Source of the DNA: Candidatus Accumulibacter sp. ACC003
GTDB taxonomy: Bacteria > Pseudomonadota > Gammaproteobacteria > Burkholderiales > Rhodocyclaceae
DNA: 64,000 nt
Direction of reading: 5' to 3'
Assembly: GCF_907163085.1 (NCBI RefSeq)
Contig: NZ_CAJQTX010000003.1
Span: forward strand, 1 to 64,000
The notes under the pieces were generated by a model. That model searched no databases and was not told the DNA's origin. It saw nothing but the letters and a program-made list of their open reading frames with translations. Shown here in pieces: positions 40,301 through 52,300 of this stretch. The position numbers and the translations under genes are program-made. The number at the start of each line of letters is the position of its first letter. Positions within the stretch are counted from its first letter, which is position 1.

Positions 40301-43300
40301 AGCAGCGTCGTGCCGGCGCCGGCCGACCTGCAGGTGCTGACCATCGCCGCGCCGGGCGAGAACTTTTCGGGCGAGAAGACGACCATCAGCTGGACCGTCA
40401 AGAACTTCGGCGGCGCGCTCTGGGAAGGTACTCGCTATTGGCTGGACAGCGTCTATCTGTCGCCCGACCCGGTCTTCCTGCCCGAGCGGGCGAGCAACCT
40501 CGGCAGCTTCGTGCACAGCAACGCGGCTGGCCTGGCAGCCGGCGCGAGTTACACCGAGAGCGCCGAGGTGACGCTGCCGCGCGGTATCGGCGGCAACTTC
40601 TACATTTACGTGATCACCGACGCCAACCGCTACGACCCGCGCTACCCGGCCGGCGAGGCCGATGCTGGCGACAATGCGTATTTTCGCGATGGCTACTACC
40701 CGACTTCGGCGTACGAAGGCGTTGGCGGCCAGGACAACAACCGCGGCGTCGGCAGCATCGCCGTCACCTACCGCGAACCCGACCTGAAAGTCACGGCGCT
40801 GCTGGTGCCGGTCGGCGGCGGGCAGTCGGGCAGCACGCTCACCGTCAATTACACGGTGACCAACATCGGCAACCGCGACACTCGCGAGAATGGCTGGTGG
40901 GACCGGCTGTTCCTGTCACGCGACGATTCGCTCGACACCTTCGACCTGCAGGTCGCCGAGGCGCGTCACTACGGCATACTGAACGCCGGCGACAGCTATA
41001 CCGGTACGGCGACCGTCAGCTTGCCCGACGGCATCGCCGGTGCCTTCAGCCTGCTGGCCTTCACCGATTCGGAAGCCGACAGCCGTCTGGCGTGGTGGAA
41101 CAGCAACATCGTTCCCGAGTATCGCGGCGTCGGCATCGACGCCAACAGCGACGCCGTTCCGGAATTCCGCGGTGAGGGCAACAACATCACCGTCGCCTCG
41201 CTGCTGGTGACCGCGGCGCCGCTCGCCGACCTGCAGGTCACCGCGGTAAGCGCGCCGAATCACATCACCGTCGGCAACGAGTTCACCGTCACCTATACCG
41301 TCGGCAACCTTGGTGGCGCCGACACGCTGCCCGAGCAGAAGAGCTGGGACGACCTGATCTACCTGTCGCGCGACGCCTTGCTCGACCTCGACAGCGACCG
41401 CTACCTGCTGACCGTCGAGCACGTTGACGGCCTGAAAAAGGGCGACTCCTACACGGTCAGCAAGACGCTGCGCGCACCGCTCGACATCAGTGGTGCGTAC
41501 TACGTCTTCGTCGTCGCCGATCCGGCTCGTGGTAGTAGTCGCGGCAAGGTTTTCGAGGGTGGCTTCGAGCGCAACAACGCGACGCCGAGTTCGCCGCCGT
41601 CGATCTTCGAACTGCCGCCGCCGGCCGACGTCCAGGTCGACGCGATTATCTTTTCCGGCAGCGGCTCGGCCGGCGAAACCCTGCACGTCGAGTGGACCGT
41701 TGCCAACCACAGCAGCAACGCCACTTCGGCTGCCTGGAGCGACGCCGTCTATCTCTCCGACGATAACCTCTGGGACATCGGCGACCGCTTGCTCGGCAAG
41801 GTCGCGCACAGTGGCGTGCTCGCCGAGAACGACAGCTACACGGCGATCCTCGACGCGCTGGTGCCGCCGATCAGGATCGGCCAGTATCGCCTCATCGTCC
41901 GCCCCGACATCTACAACGAAGTCTTCGAAGGCCCCTACCGGGCGGCCGGCGAAGCCAACAACTTCAGCACCTCGGCGAACGTCCTCAGCGTCGCCGTCGA
42001 CGAACTGCATCTCGGCGTCGCGCTGAGCACCACCCTGTCGACCGGCCAGAGCCGCGTCTACAAGCTCACCATCGGTGCGGGCGAGACGCTCAGGCTGAGC
42101 CTGAGCGCTGCCGACCACGACGCCGCCAACGAGATCTTCGTTCGTTACGGCGACGTTCCCGACGGCTTCAACTACGACGCGACCTACGAGAACCCGCTGC
42201 AGGCCAACCAGACGGCGGTCATTCCGTTTAGCAAGCCGGGCGATTACTACGTACTGATTCGTGGTCACAGCGAACCGAAGGCGAACGCGCAGGTCAAGCT
42301 GCTCGCCGAAGTCGTGCCTTTCGCGATCACCGGCGTGCAGGTCGACCAGGGCGGCGACAGCCGCTGGGTGACGATCGACGTGCGTGGCGCAAAATTCGCC
42401 GACAACGCGATCCTCAAACTGGTGCGGCCGGGCGTCGCCGAGTACGAACCCGTCAAGTGGGACGTCATCGATTCGACGTGGATTCGCGCGACCTTCGATT
42501 TCCGCGACGCGCCGCTCGGTCTCTACGACCTCAAGGTGATCAACCCGAACGGCGCTCAGGCGGTGGTCGCTTACCGCTTCCTGATCGAGCGCGCCCTCGA
42601 AACCGACGTGACCATCGGCCTCGGCGGTCCGCGCGTGCTCGCCGCTGGCGAGACCGGCACCTACGGCGTCGCGCTGCAGAGCCTGACCAATGTCGACACG
42701 CCCTACGTGCGCTTCAGCTTCGGCGTTCCCGAGATGGGCGCCAACAGCTACGTCTACGATCTGCCCTTCCTCAAGTATTACAACAACCTGCGCGGCCAGC
42801 CCGAGAGCGGCGCCGACCTCGGCGACGTGCCGTGGGCGAGCCTCGATTCGGCGACCAATACCAATGGCCAGATCCTGTCGTCGGGCTACGCCTACGACGT
42901 CATCGCCGGCGGCTACGTCGGCGCCACTTTCAACGTCCAGACCTACCCGCTGCTGAAAGCGCTGGCGACGCTCAACTGGGAAGCGTTGCGTCTTGGCCTG
43001 TACGAGATGTACCCCGACCTGGAGCCGATTCAGGCGCTCGCCGGCGGCCCGCAGTCGCTGATCACGGTGCTGCCCGAATTCTGGGATCTGTGGCTGCTGG
43101 CTGGCTCGGAAGAAGGCCTGCCCGACAAGTGCGTAATCCCCTTCATTCCCTACCGCTTCAACGTCGTCGGCGCGGCGACGGCGATGACTCGTGACGAGTT
43201 CGTCGCCGACCAGACCGCCGAGGCGCTCAAGCTGCGCGCGGCAATTCTCGCCGACGCCGATCTCAGCGCGCAGATCGCCGACACGCGTAGCGACGAGACG

Positions 43301-46300
43301 TCGCTGGCCGAAAAGCGGGCGGCGATTGCGCTGCGCGTCCTCGCCGCCGATGCGACGACCTGGAGCCAGGCCTACCTGGCGGCGCTCGAACAGGTGGGTA
43401 TCCTGCGGCCGGTCGACCAGGCGCCGCCGATCCGCCAGGACATCAAGGTCATGAGCCTGGTGAGTACCCTGGCGAGCGGCGTCCTGGTCGGTCCGGCCGG
43501 TGCGCAGATCCGCACGACCGGTGACCTCGCCGACTTCTTCGCCAAGATCAAGGAGTGGTACGGCGACGTACCGGGGAGCAAGGCGCTCATCGACCACTTC
43601 GAGCCGCGCGAGAGCGATTGCCTTGAAGGGGTGATTCCGGTTCCGGCCTTGCCGGTATTCGACGACTACGACCTCGGTCTTTCGCATCCGACCTACTTCC
43701 AGACCTTCAACATCTTCGTCCCCTACGTCGGCTTCAGCAAGGACGGTGCATCGGCGGCGACGATTGCCTTGCCCGACTATGCCTCGGTCGCGGCGTCCAA
43801 CGAACTGACTGCGCTCGATTTCTCGCGCCTCTACGAGCAAGCGATCGGCGACAGCCAGCTGGCATCGATCGCCGGTCCGCAGGGCTACGGCGTCGATCAG
43901 TTCGTGCCGGTCGGGCAGGCGCTGCCGTACACCATCAAGTTCGAGAATCCGTCGGCGGCGGCGACCTCGGTGACCGAGATCCGCGTCGTCAGCGAACTCG
44001 ACCCGGCGCTCGATCCGAGCACCTTCCGCCTCGGCGACATCAAGCTCGCCGACCTGACCGTGCACATTCCGACCGGCCGGGCGCTGTTCCAGGGCGACTT
44101 CGACCTGCGCAATTCAAAAGGTTTCATCCTGCGCGTCTCGGCGGGAATCGACCCCAGCACGAACACCGCTTCGTGGGTCTTCCAGGCCATCGACCCGGAC
44201 ACCGGCGAGGTGCTGGTGGATGCGACGCGTGGCCTGCTGCTGCCCAACGCCGCCGACGGTCGTGGCGTCGGCCAGCTCGGCTATAGCGTGCAGGCCAGGG
44301 ACGGTCTCGCCTCGGGAACGCAGATCAAGGCCAAAGCAGTGGTTCGCTTCAACGCCATCGCGCCGCAGGAAACGCAGCAACTGCTGCAGACGCTCGATAG
44401 CGCTGCGCCGCTGACGACACTGACCGCGACGCCGGTGCAGAGCGGTGGCGCCGACTATGAGGTGCGCTGGAGCGCCGTCGACGAAGACGGCGGTTCGGGC
44501 GTCGCGCACGTCACGGTCTATGTCGCCAGCGACGGCGGCGATTTCCGGATCTGGAAGCGGCAGAGCACCGATACCTTTGATATCTACGCCGGCGTCGCCG
44601 GTCACCGCTACGAATTCCTGGCGCTGGCGACCGACCTGGCCGGCAATCGCGAACGTCCGCCGGGTGGCGTGCAGGCGCCCGACGACGGCTCGGGCGCCCA
44701 GCTTGGCGGCCTGCCGAGCTTCGGCCAGAGCTCGCAGGATCTGCCGCCGCCGCCAGCGCCAGTGCTGCCGCCGACCAATCCGCTGTTCGTCGCCGCGCAG
44801 CAGCAGATTCCGGCGGCGACGCCGCTCGCCAGGCTGCCCGTGTTCACCGCGACCATCCGGCCGTTTACCGCGCAGTCGTGGGCCACCGACTTCGTCGAAA
44901 GCCACGCGGCGATCGGTCCGCTGGCGATCGTCGAGATGCCCGATGGTTCGGCGATCGTCAGCGGTGGCCCGAACCGCGGCTGGCTGTATCGCATCGCGCA
45001 CGATGGCGGTCGCGCGCTGCAGCCTTTCGTCGAACTCGACGAACCGATCTTCGACCTGGCGCTCGACGACCAGGGGCAGCTGTGGGCGACCACCGGCGGT
45101 GGCGCGCTGCTGCGCCTGGCTGCTGACAGCGGCGAAATCCTGGCGCGCTTTGGCACCGGCATCACGCAGGCGCTGGCGATCAAGCCGTCGACCGGCGAGA
45201 TCTACGTTTCGTCGGGCGACGGCGTCGAAATTTTTGACCCAAGCAGTGGCAAGTTCCGGCATTTCAGCGACCGGCGCGTCGACGACCTCGCTTTTGCCGC
45301 CGACGAGACGCTGTGGGCGACCTCGTGGCCGGCGCGTGGCGACGTCGTCAGCTTTGACCAGCGTGGCCGCGCGACGGTCATGGTGCGCCTCGACGGCGAA
45401 GTCGACTCGCTGGCCTTTGGCCAGGCCGGCACGCGCCTGGCGGGGCTGTTGTTCGTTTCGAGCAACGCCACGCACGGCGAAGTCGGCTCGGCGCTGACGA
45501 TGATCGATCTGGCGACGCTGCGCAGCGTCGAGATTGCTCGCGGCGGCTCGCGCGGTGAGGCCGTGGTGGCGACCCGCGACGGTCGCGTCCTGCTCGGCCA
45601 GTCGCAGCAGGTCGACGTCATCAGTCCGATCGTCGCGCCGCAGGTGATCGCCAGCAACCCACCCAACCGGGCGGTGGTGCTGCTGCCCTTGTCCGAGTTG
45701 ACGATCACTTTCGACCAGGACATGTTTGCCGGGCCGGCTTCGGCCTCGGTGCTCAATCCGCTGAACTACCAGGTCGTCCGCCAGAACGGCGGCCTGGCGA
45801 CGATCAGCGGCGTCAGCTACGACGCAGCGGCGCGTACCGTCACGCTGGCGGTCAGCGACCTGGAAGCCGACCTCTACGACCTGCGCGTCCTCGGCAGCGT
45901 CGGCAGCAGCGCCGGCATGGCGCTCGGATCGGCGTTCATCTCGAGCTTCGTCGCTGCCCAGGATTTCTCGTCGGTGATCCGCCTCGACTTCGATCGCGTC
46001 CGCCTCGACCGCGGCAGCGGTATCGTTTCCTACGACGTCACGGTCAGCAACGAGGCCGACTACGACCTGCTGCTGCCGGCGTCGCTGGTCATCGATCCGG
46101 CGCGCTATTTCCAGGGCCGGCCGCTTGGCGGCATTGCGCCGCAGGGCGCCGGCAGCCTGTGGTATATCGACCTCTCGGGCAAGCTGCCGAACGGCAAGCT
46201 GCAGGCCGGCGCGTCGCTGGCGACCTTCAGCGTCTCGATCAGCAACGGCGCGGCGCAGCAGATTGGCGTCGGCCATGGCATCTACGCCGTGCCGTATGCC

Positions 46301-49300
46301 AACCAGCGGCCGAGCTTCACGTCGACGCCGCCGAGCGTCGCTGCCGTCGGCCAGGCGTACAGCTACCAGGCGCTGGCCGTCGACCCCGACGGCAGCGCGC
46401 TGGCCTACCTGCTGCTCGATGGCCCGAGCGGCCTGCAGCTCGATAGCCACAGCGGCGTTGTCAGCTGGCTGCCGATGGTGCTCGCTCCGGCCAGCGCGTC
46501 GCTGCTGCTGCGCGTCTACGACACGCGCGGCGGTTTCGACACCCAGGCCTTTGTCATCGACGTCGCCGGCGCCAACCGGCCGCCGGTGGTCTCGGAACTG
46601 CCGAGCGAGATCGAGGGCCAGGAAGGCCAGTCGCTGCTGGTCGGTCTCTCGGCGCAGGATCCCGACGAGGACTTCCTGCAGTACTTCGCCAACAACTTGC
46701 CGCCGGGAGCCGTTTTCGATCCCGAATTGAAGGCACTGGTATGGACGCCCGATTACCAGTCCGCCGGCACCTACAACAATATCGAACTGGTGGTCAGCGA
46801 CGGCAAGACCTCGGTGACGCGCTCGTTCACGCTGCTCGTCAAACCCGACAACGCGCCGCCCGAAGTCAAGCCGCTCGCCGAACGGACGATCCGCGAAGGC
46901 GATTCGCTACGCCTGCAGCTGCAGGCTAGCGACGTAGACGGGCAGAAACTCCACTTCTTTGCCAACATCCTGCCGGTCGGCGCGTATCTCGATCCCAATA
47001 CCGGCGTCTTCGAATGGACCTCCGTATTCACGCAGGCCGGCGATTACCTGCTCAAGCTCGGTGCCAGCGATGGCGGCAAGTCGACCGAGACCGAGCTGCG
47101 CGTGCACGTCCTGAACGTCAACGCCGCGCCGCGATTCGACGAACTCGGTTCGTGGATCAGCTTCGAGGGGCAGGCGCTGAGCTTCCGCGCCTTCGCCTTC
47201 GATCCCGACAATCCCGGTTTTGTCCCGCAGGATCGGCAGAGCAGCGGCACGCTGACCATCCAGGAAGGTTCCGACGCCAGCGTCAGCTACGTCGTCAGCG
47301 GTCTGCCGGCCGGCGCCCGCTTCGATCCGCTGACGGCGATGTTCAACTGGACTCCCGATTTCAGCCAGGCCGGCGACTACCGCCTGCGCTTCACCGCCAC
47401 CGACGACGGCGACGGCGGCGGCGCGCCGCTGACTTCCGAGATCGTCGTACCGATCAGCATCCGCAACGCCAACCGCGCGCCAGAAGTTGCCGAGATCGTG
47501 CCGCAGAGCGTCCAGCGCGACAGCGTTTTCGAGCTGCCGGTGAGCGCCAGCGACGCCGACGGTAATGCGCTGACGCTCGCCGTCAGCGGCTTGCCGGCTT
47601 TCGCCAGTTTCGTCGATAAGGGCGACGGCAGCGGCAAGTTCATCTTCGCACCGCATTCGGGTGATCGCGGCGACTACGAGATCGCACTCACTGCGACCGA
47701 CGACGACGGCGGCGGCGGCGCACGGTTGGCGCAGTCGTTTACCCGGCGCTTCATCCTCAGCGCGCTGTCGGCGTCCGAAGCGCCGCTGCTGGCGCCACTC
47801 GGCGACAAGCTGGCGCTGGTCGGCCAGCGCCTGAGCTTCACCATCGACGCCAGCGATCTCGATCAGGATTCGCTCAGCTTCGCGATGCTGAACGCGCCGG
47901 CCGGGATGAGCATCACGCCGCTGCCGACCTACGGCCGGGCGCTGGTCGAATGGACGCCGACCACGGCCAGCCTCGGCCAGAGCTTTGATGTCCGTTTCGA
48001 AGTCAGCGACAACGGCAACAACGGCGCGACGGCGCCGAACAAGGCGTCGCAGGTGGTCCGTGTCAAGGTCCGCAACAGCAACAGCGCGCCGGTCCTGGCG
48101 CCGGTCGGCAACCTGACGCTGCTCGAGGGCCAGGCTTTCAGCCGGCAACTGGCGGCCTTCGACGCCGACGGCGACGCGCTCAGCTACGCGGTCGCCAATC
48201 TGCCGGCGGGCGCGCGCTTCGATACCGTCAATGGCGTCCTCAGCTGGACGCCGCATCTCTTCAGCGCCGGCGACTACCCGGATGTGCGCTTCTCGGTCAG
48301 CGATGGCAGCGCCGCGAGCAGCGAGACCGTTGGTCTTTCGGTACAGAACAGCAACCAGGCGCCGATCGTCGTTGCGCTGCTGCCGCAGAGTGGCCGCGAG
48401 GGCGTGCAGCTGCAGTTCCAGCTGGTCGTCGGTGACGTCGACGGCGACCCGGTGGTGTTCAGCGCGCTGACGCCGCTGCCGGCGGGTTCGCGCTTCGACG
48501 CGCGTAGCGGCGAGTTCCGCTGGACGCCGAGCTACGAACAAGCCGGCGATTACAGCTTCAGCTTCTCGGCCCGCGACCCGCAGGGCGCGAGCAGCGAGAC
48601 GACGGTCAGCGTGGCGATCGCCAACGTCAACCGGGCGCCGCAGCTGATCGTCGCCAATCACGCGGCGCTGCTCGGCCGGCCGCTGCGCTTCCAGATCGTC
48701 GGCCAGGACGCCGATCAGGGTTCGCAGCTCAGCTACAGCGCCAGCGGTCTGCCCGAAGGCGCGACGCTCGACGCGGTGACCGGGCTGCTGCAATGGACTC
48801 CGGGCGCTGGCCAGGCGGGCGACTACCTGATCATGGCGCAGGTCTCCGATGGTCTGGCGAGCACGACGCTGCCGCTGCTGCTTCGCGCCGCGCTGACCCC
48901 GCCAACGCCGAGCGTGATCATCGAGAACACGCCGAGCTTCCCGGTCATCCCGGGCCAGCAAGTGCTGGTGCATGTGATCGCCGAAAGCTTCGGTGCGATC
49001 GCCGGCCTGCGACTTTTCGCCGACGACGTCGAGTTGCCGCTCGACGCGGACGGGCGGGCGCTGTTGACCACCAGCGCGGTCGGCAAGATCGCGCTGCGCG
49101 CCGAAGCGGCCGACGTAGACGGTTTCGTCGGCAGCAGCACGTCGCTGATCCGCGTCCGCGATCCGCTCGACAAGCGCGCGCCGACACCGGCCTTCGCCAG
49201 TCAGCTGGCGTTTGCCCGGATCGCCGCGACGAGCGCGCTGATCGGCAGCACCGGCGACGACAACGTCGACACGTGGACGCTGGAAATCGCCCGCTACGGC

Positions 49301-52300
49301 GACGAGCACTTTTCGCTGCTGGCCAACGGCGACAGCGCCGTCGATGGCGCGGCTTTCCTGCAGCTCGATCCGAGCGGCCTGGCCAACGGCTTCTATTCGT
49401 TGCGCCTGCGGGTCGTCGACCTGGGCGGTCGCCGTGGCGAGGCGAGCATCACCATCGAGGTCGATTCGGCGAGCAAGCAGCCGCAACTGCTGCGCTCGGA
49501 GACCGACTTCGTGCTCACCGTCGGCGGTCACGATCTCTCCTTCGCGCGCCACTACGATTCGCTGGCGCGCTCGATTCCGGGCAGCTTTGGCGAGGGCTGG
49601 CGGCTGGCTTTCCGCGACGTCGATCTGCAGACCGACGCGTCGCTGACCGGCCGTGAGACGGCCGGCGTGCTCGGCACCTTTGCCGATGGCCAGCGCGTTT
49701 TCGTGACGCTGCCCGATGGCCGGCGCATGGCTTTCAGCTTCGCGCCGCAAAAGCACTCGATTCCGGGTCAGACCTGGTATCTGCCGGCCTTCGTTGGCGA
49801 CGCCAGCGGCTGGTCGCTGGAGGCGCCGGCGACGCTGTTGCAGCGCGCCGGCAGCAGCTATTTCGAGCTGCTCAGCGGCCGCGGCTACAACCCGGCCAAC
49901 GCCACCGGCACCGACTACGTCCTGGTCGCTCCCGACGGCACGCGCTACAGCATCGGCGACGGCGAAGTGCGCGAGATCGCCTTTAACGACGGCGTTCGTT
50001 TGCTGCTCAGCGATAGCGGTATCGTCGCCAGCAACGGCCAACGCGTGCAGTTTTCGCTCAACGCCGATGGTTTCATCGAACGCGTCGTCGCCGACGACGG
50101 CCGCCAGTTCCTTTACGATTACGACGCGTCGGGTCGCCTGCTTGCCGTTCGCGATCTCGAAGCGGCGCGCTCGCAGCGCTACGGCTACGAGGAGGGCGCG
50201 CTCGGACGCCTGGCGATGCTCGCCAGTGCTGGTGGCGGCAGCGTGTTCACTTACGGTGACATGGGTGGCTCCGGCGTTGTCGAGCAGGCGATCACCGCCG
50301 ACCTCGGTTCGTCGATCGGCTATCTGGCGGCGCCGGTCGCCGGCAATCTCGCCGCCGGCGAGAAGGCCCGCTTCGCGTTCACGCTGCGCGACTCCGAACT
50401 GGCGTCGACGGCCAGCGGCTCGGTCTACCTGGGGCTGGTCGTCGAGGGCAGTGGTGGCCTGCTGCCGCTGCTGCCGGTCTTGCCGGGACTTGCCCCGGTG
50501 GCTTCGTCCGTGCAGGGCCAGCGTGCCTTCGCGCTTTACAAACTCGATCGCGCCGGACTCAAGTTGATCGACGTCGGCGCGGCGAGCGCTGGCAGCTACC
50601 AGCTATCGCTGTTCGTCGCCGGCGACGCCAACCGTGACGGCAAGGCCGACGGCAGCGACGCGCAGCTGATCGCTGCCGCCGCCGGCTTGCATAGCGGCGA
50701 CGTCGGCTACGCGCTGGCGCTCGACGCCGACGGCAACGGCGTGATCGATAGCCTCGACCTGCAGTTGCTGATGCAGAACACCGGTTTTACGCCCAATCGG
50801 GCGCCGCTGGTGGTCGCCGGCACGGTCAGCACGCACGCGGATCTGGACGTCAGCGCGCCGGTAGCGAGCTTCGTCAGCGATCCGGAAGGCGACCGCAGCT
50901 TTTTCTCGATCGTCGGCGCCAACCACGGCGCGGCGCGGCTTTCGGGTGACGGTCGTTCGGTGATCTTTGCGCCCGAGATGGGTTTCGTCGGTACGGCCGA
51001 TTTCACCATCCGTGCTGACGACGGCTTCGGCCAGACGATCCAGAGCATCGCCGTGATGATCAGCAACGCGGCCTTGACGCGTATCGACTTCGCCGAGCGT
51101 GTCTTGCGACTCGACGTCGGCGAAGCGCGGCGGATCAGCCTGGTCGGCGATTTTGCCGACCAGAGCGGCGTCGAACTGCCGCTGTCGTACGTCACGCTGA
51201 GCAGCAGCAAGGCGAGCAGCGGCACGATCACCAGCGGCGGCCGGATCAGCGCCGTCGGCAAGGGTTCGGGCGTGCTCGTCGCCGAACGTGGCGACTTGCG
51301 CGCGGCGACGTCGTTCACCGTCGGCACGCCGACCGAGACCGTCGCTGCCTACGTCTTCGGAATGGGGATCAACGTTTATCCGGGCGCCGTCGCGCTGGTC
51401 GAGAACGGTGGGCAGCGGCAGATCGTCGCCAGCCTCGCCGGCCAGGTCGATCTGACGCCAGCGAGCAGTGGCACGCTCTACTTTGTCGGCAACGACCGGG
51501 TGCTGAGCGTTTCGGCCGACGGCCTGATCACCGGCAAGGCGGCGGGGAGCTCGACGGTCACGGTGATCAACGGTGGCGGTGAGTTCGTTCTGTCGGCGAT
51601 GGTCGAGGCGCCAATCAGCGGGCCGGCGGTGCTCGGCAGCCTCGGCGGCATCGTCGAGGGAGGCGATGGCTCGATCGTCGCGGTTGCGGCGGGTGCGCTG
51701 ACCGGCAATACGCCGGTCTCGATCGTCGCGCTGGCGCCGGCGATGCTGCCGCTGAGCATGCCCGAGGAGATGCTCATGGCCGGCGCTTTCCGGCTCGAGG
51801 TCGGCGACGGCAAGCTGGCGACGCCGGTGCAGCTGGCGATTCCGACCAGCGGCCTGGCCGCCGGCACCAAGGTCGTCTTCATGCGCTACGCCGAGGTGCC
51901 GACGCCCGAGGGGACGCTGCTGCCGGTCTGGCTGCAGGAGGAAACCGGCATCGTCGGCGCCGATGGCATGGCGCGCACGTCGTCACCGCCATACGCCGGC
52001 GTCGCCATCTCGGGCGTCTATATTGCCGGCGTCGCATCGGACGCCACTTTCGGACAGATCCGCGGGCGGACCTACGGCACTTTCCCGTCGGGGATCAACG
52101 ACGGTGGCTCGTCGTTTGCCATGCTCTCGTCGCTCGGCGGCGGCGCGGCGATCGGCGCGGCTTTCTCGCTGACCACCGGTTTCATCATGACCGCCTTGTT
52201 CGGCGCGCGCGAGCTGCAGATCATTTCGGTGCCGGCGCAGGGTCTGCCACAACGGACCACGGTCGGCGTCGAGGTGGCCCCGGGCAAGGTCAGCGACTAC

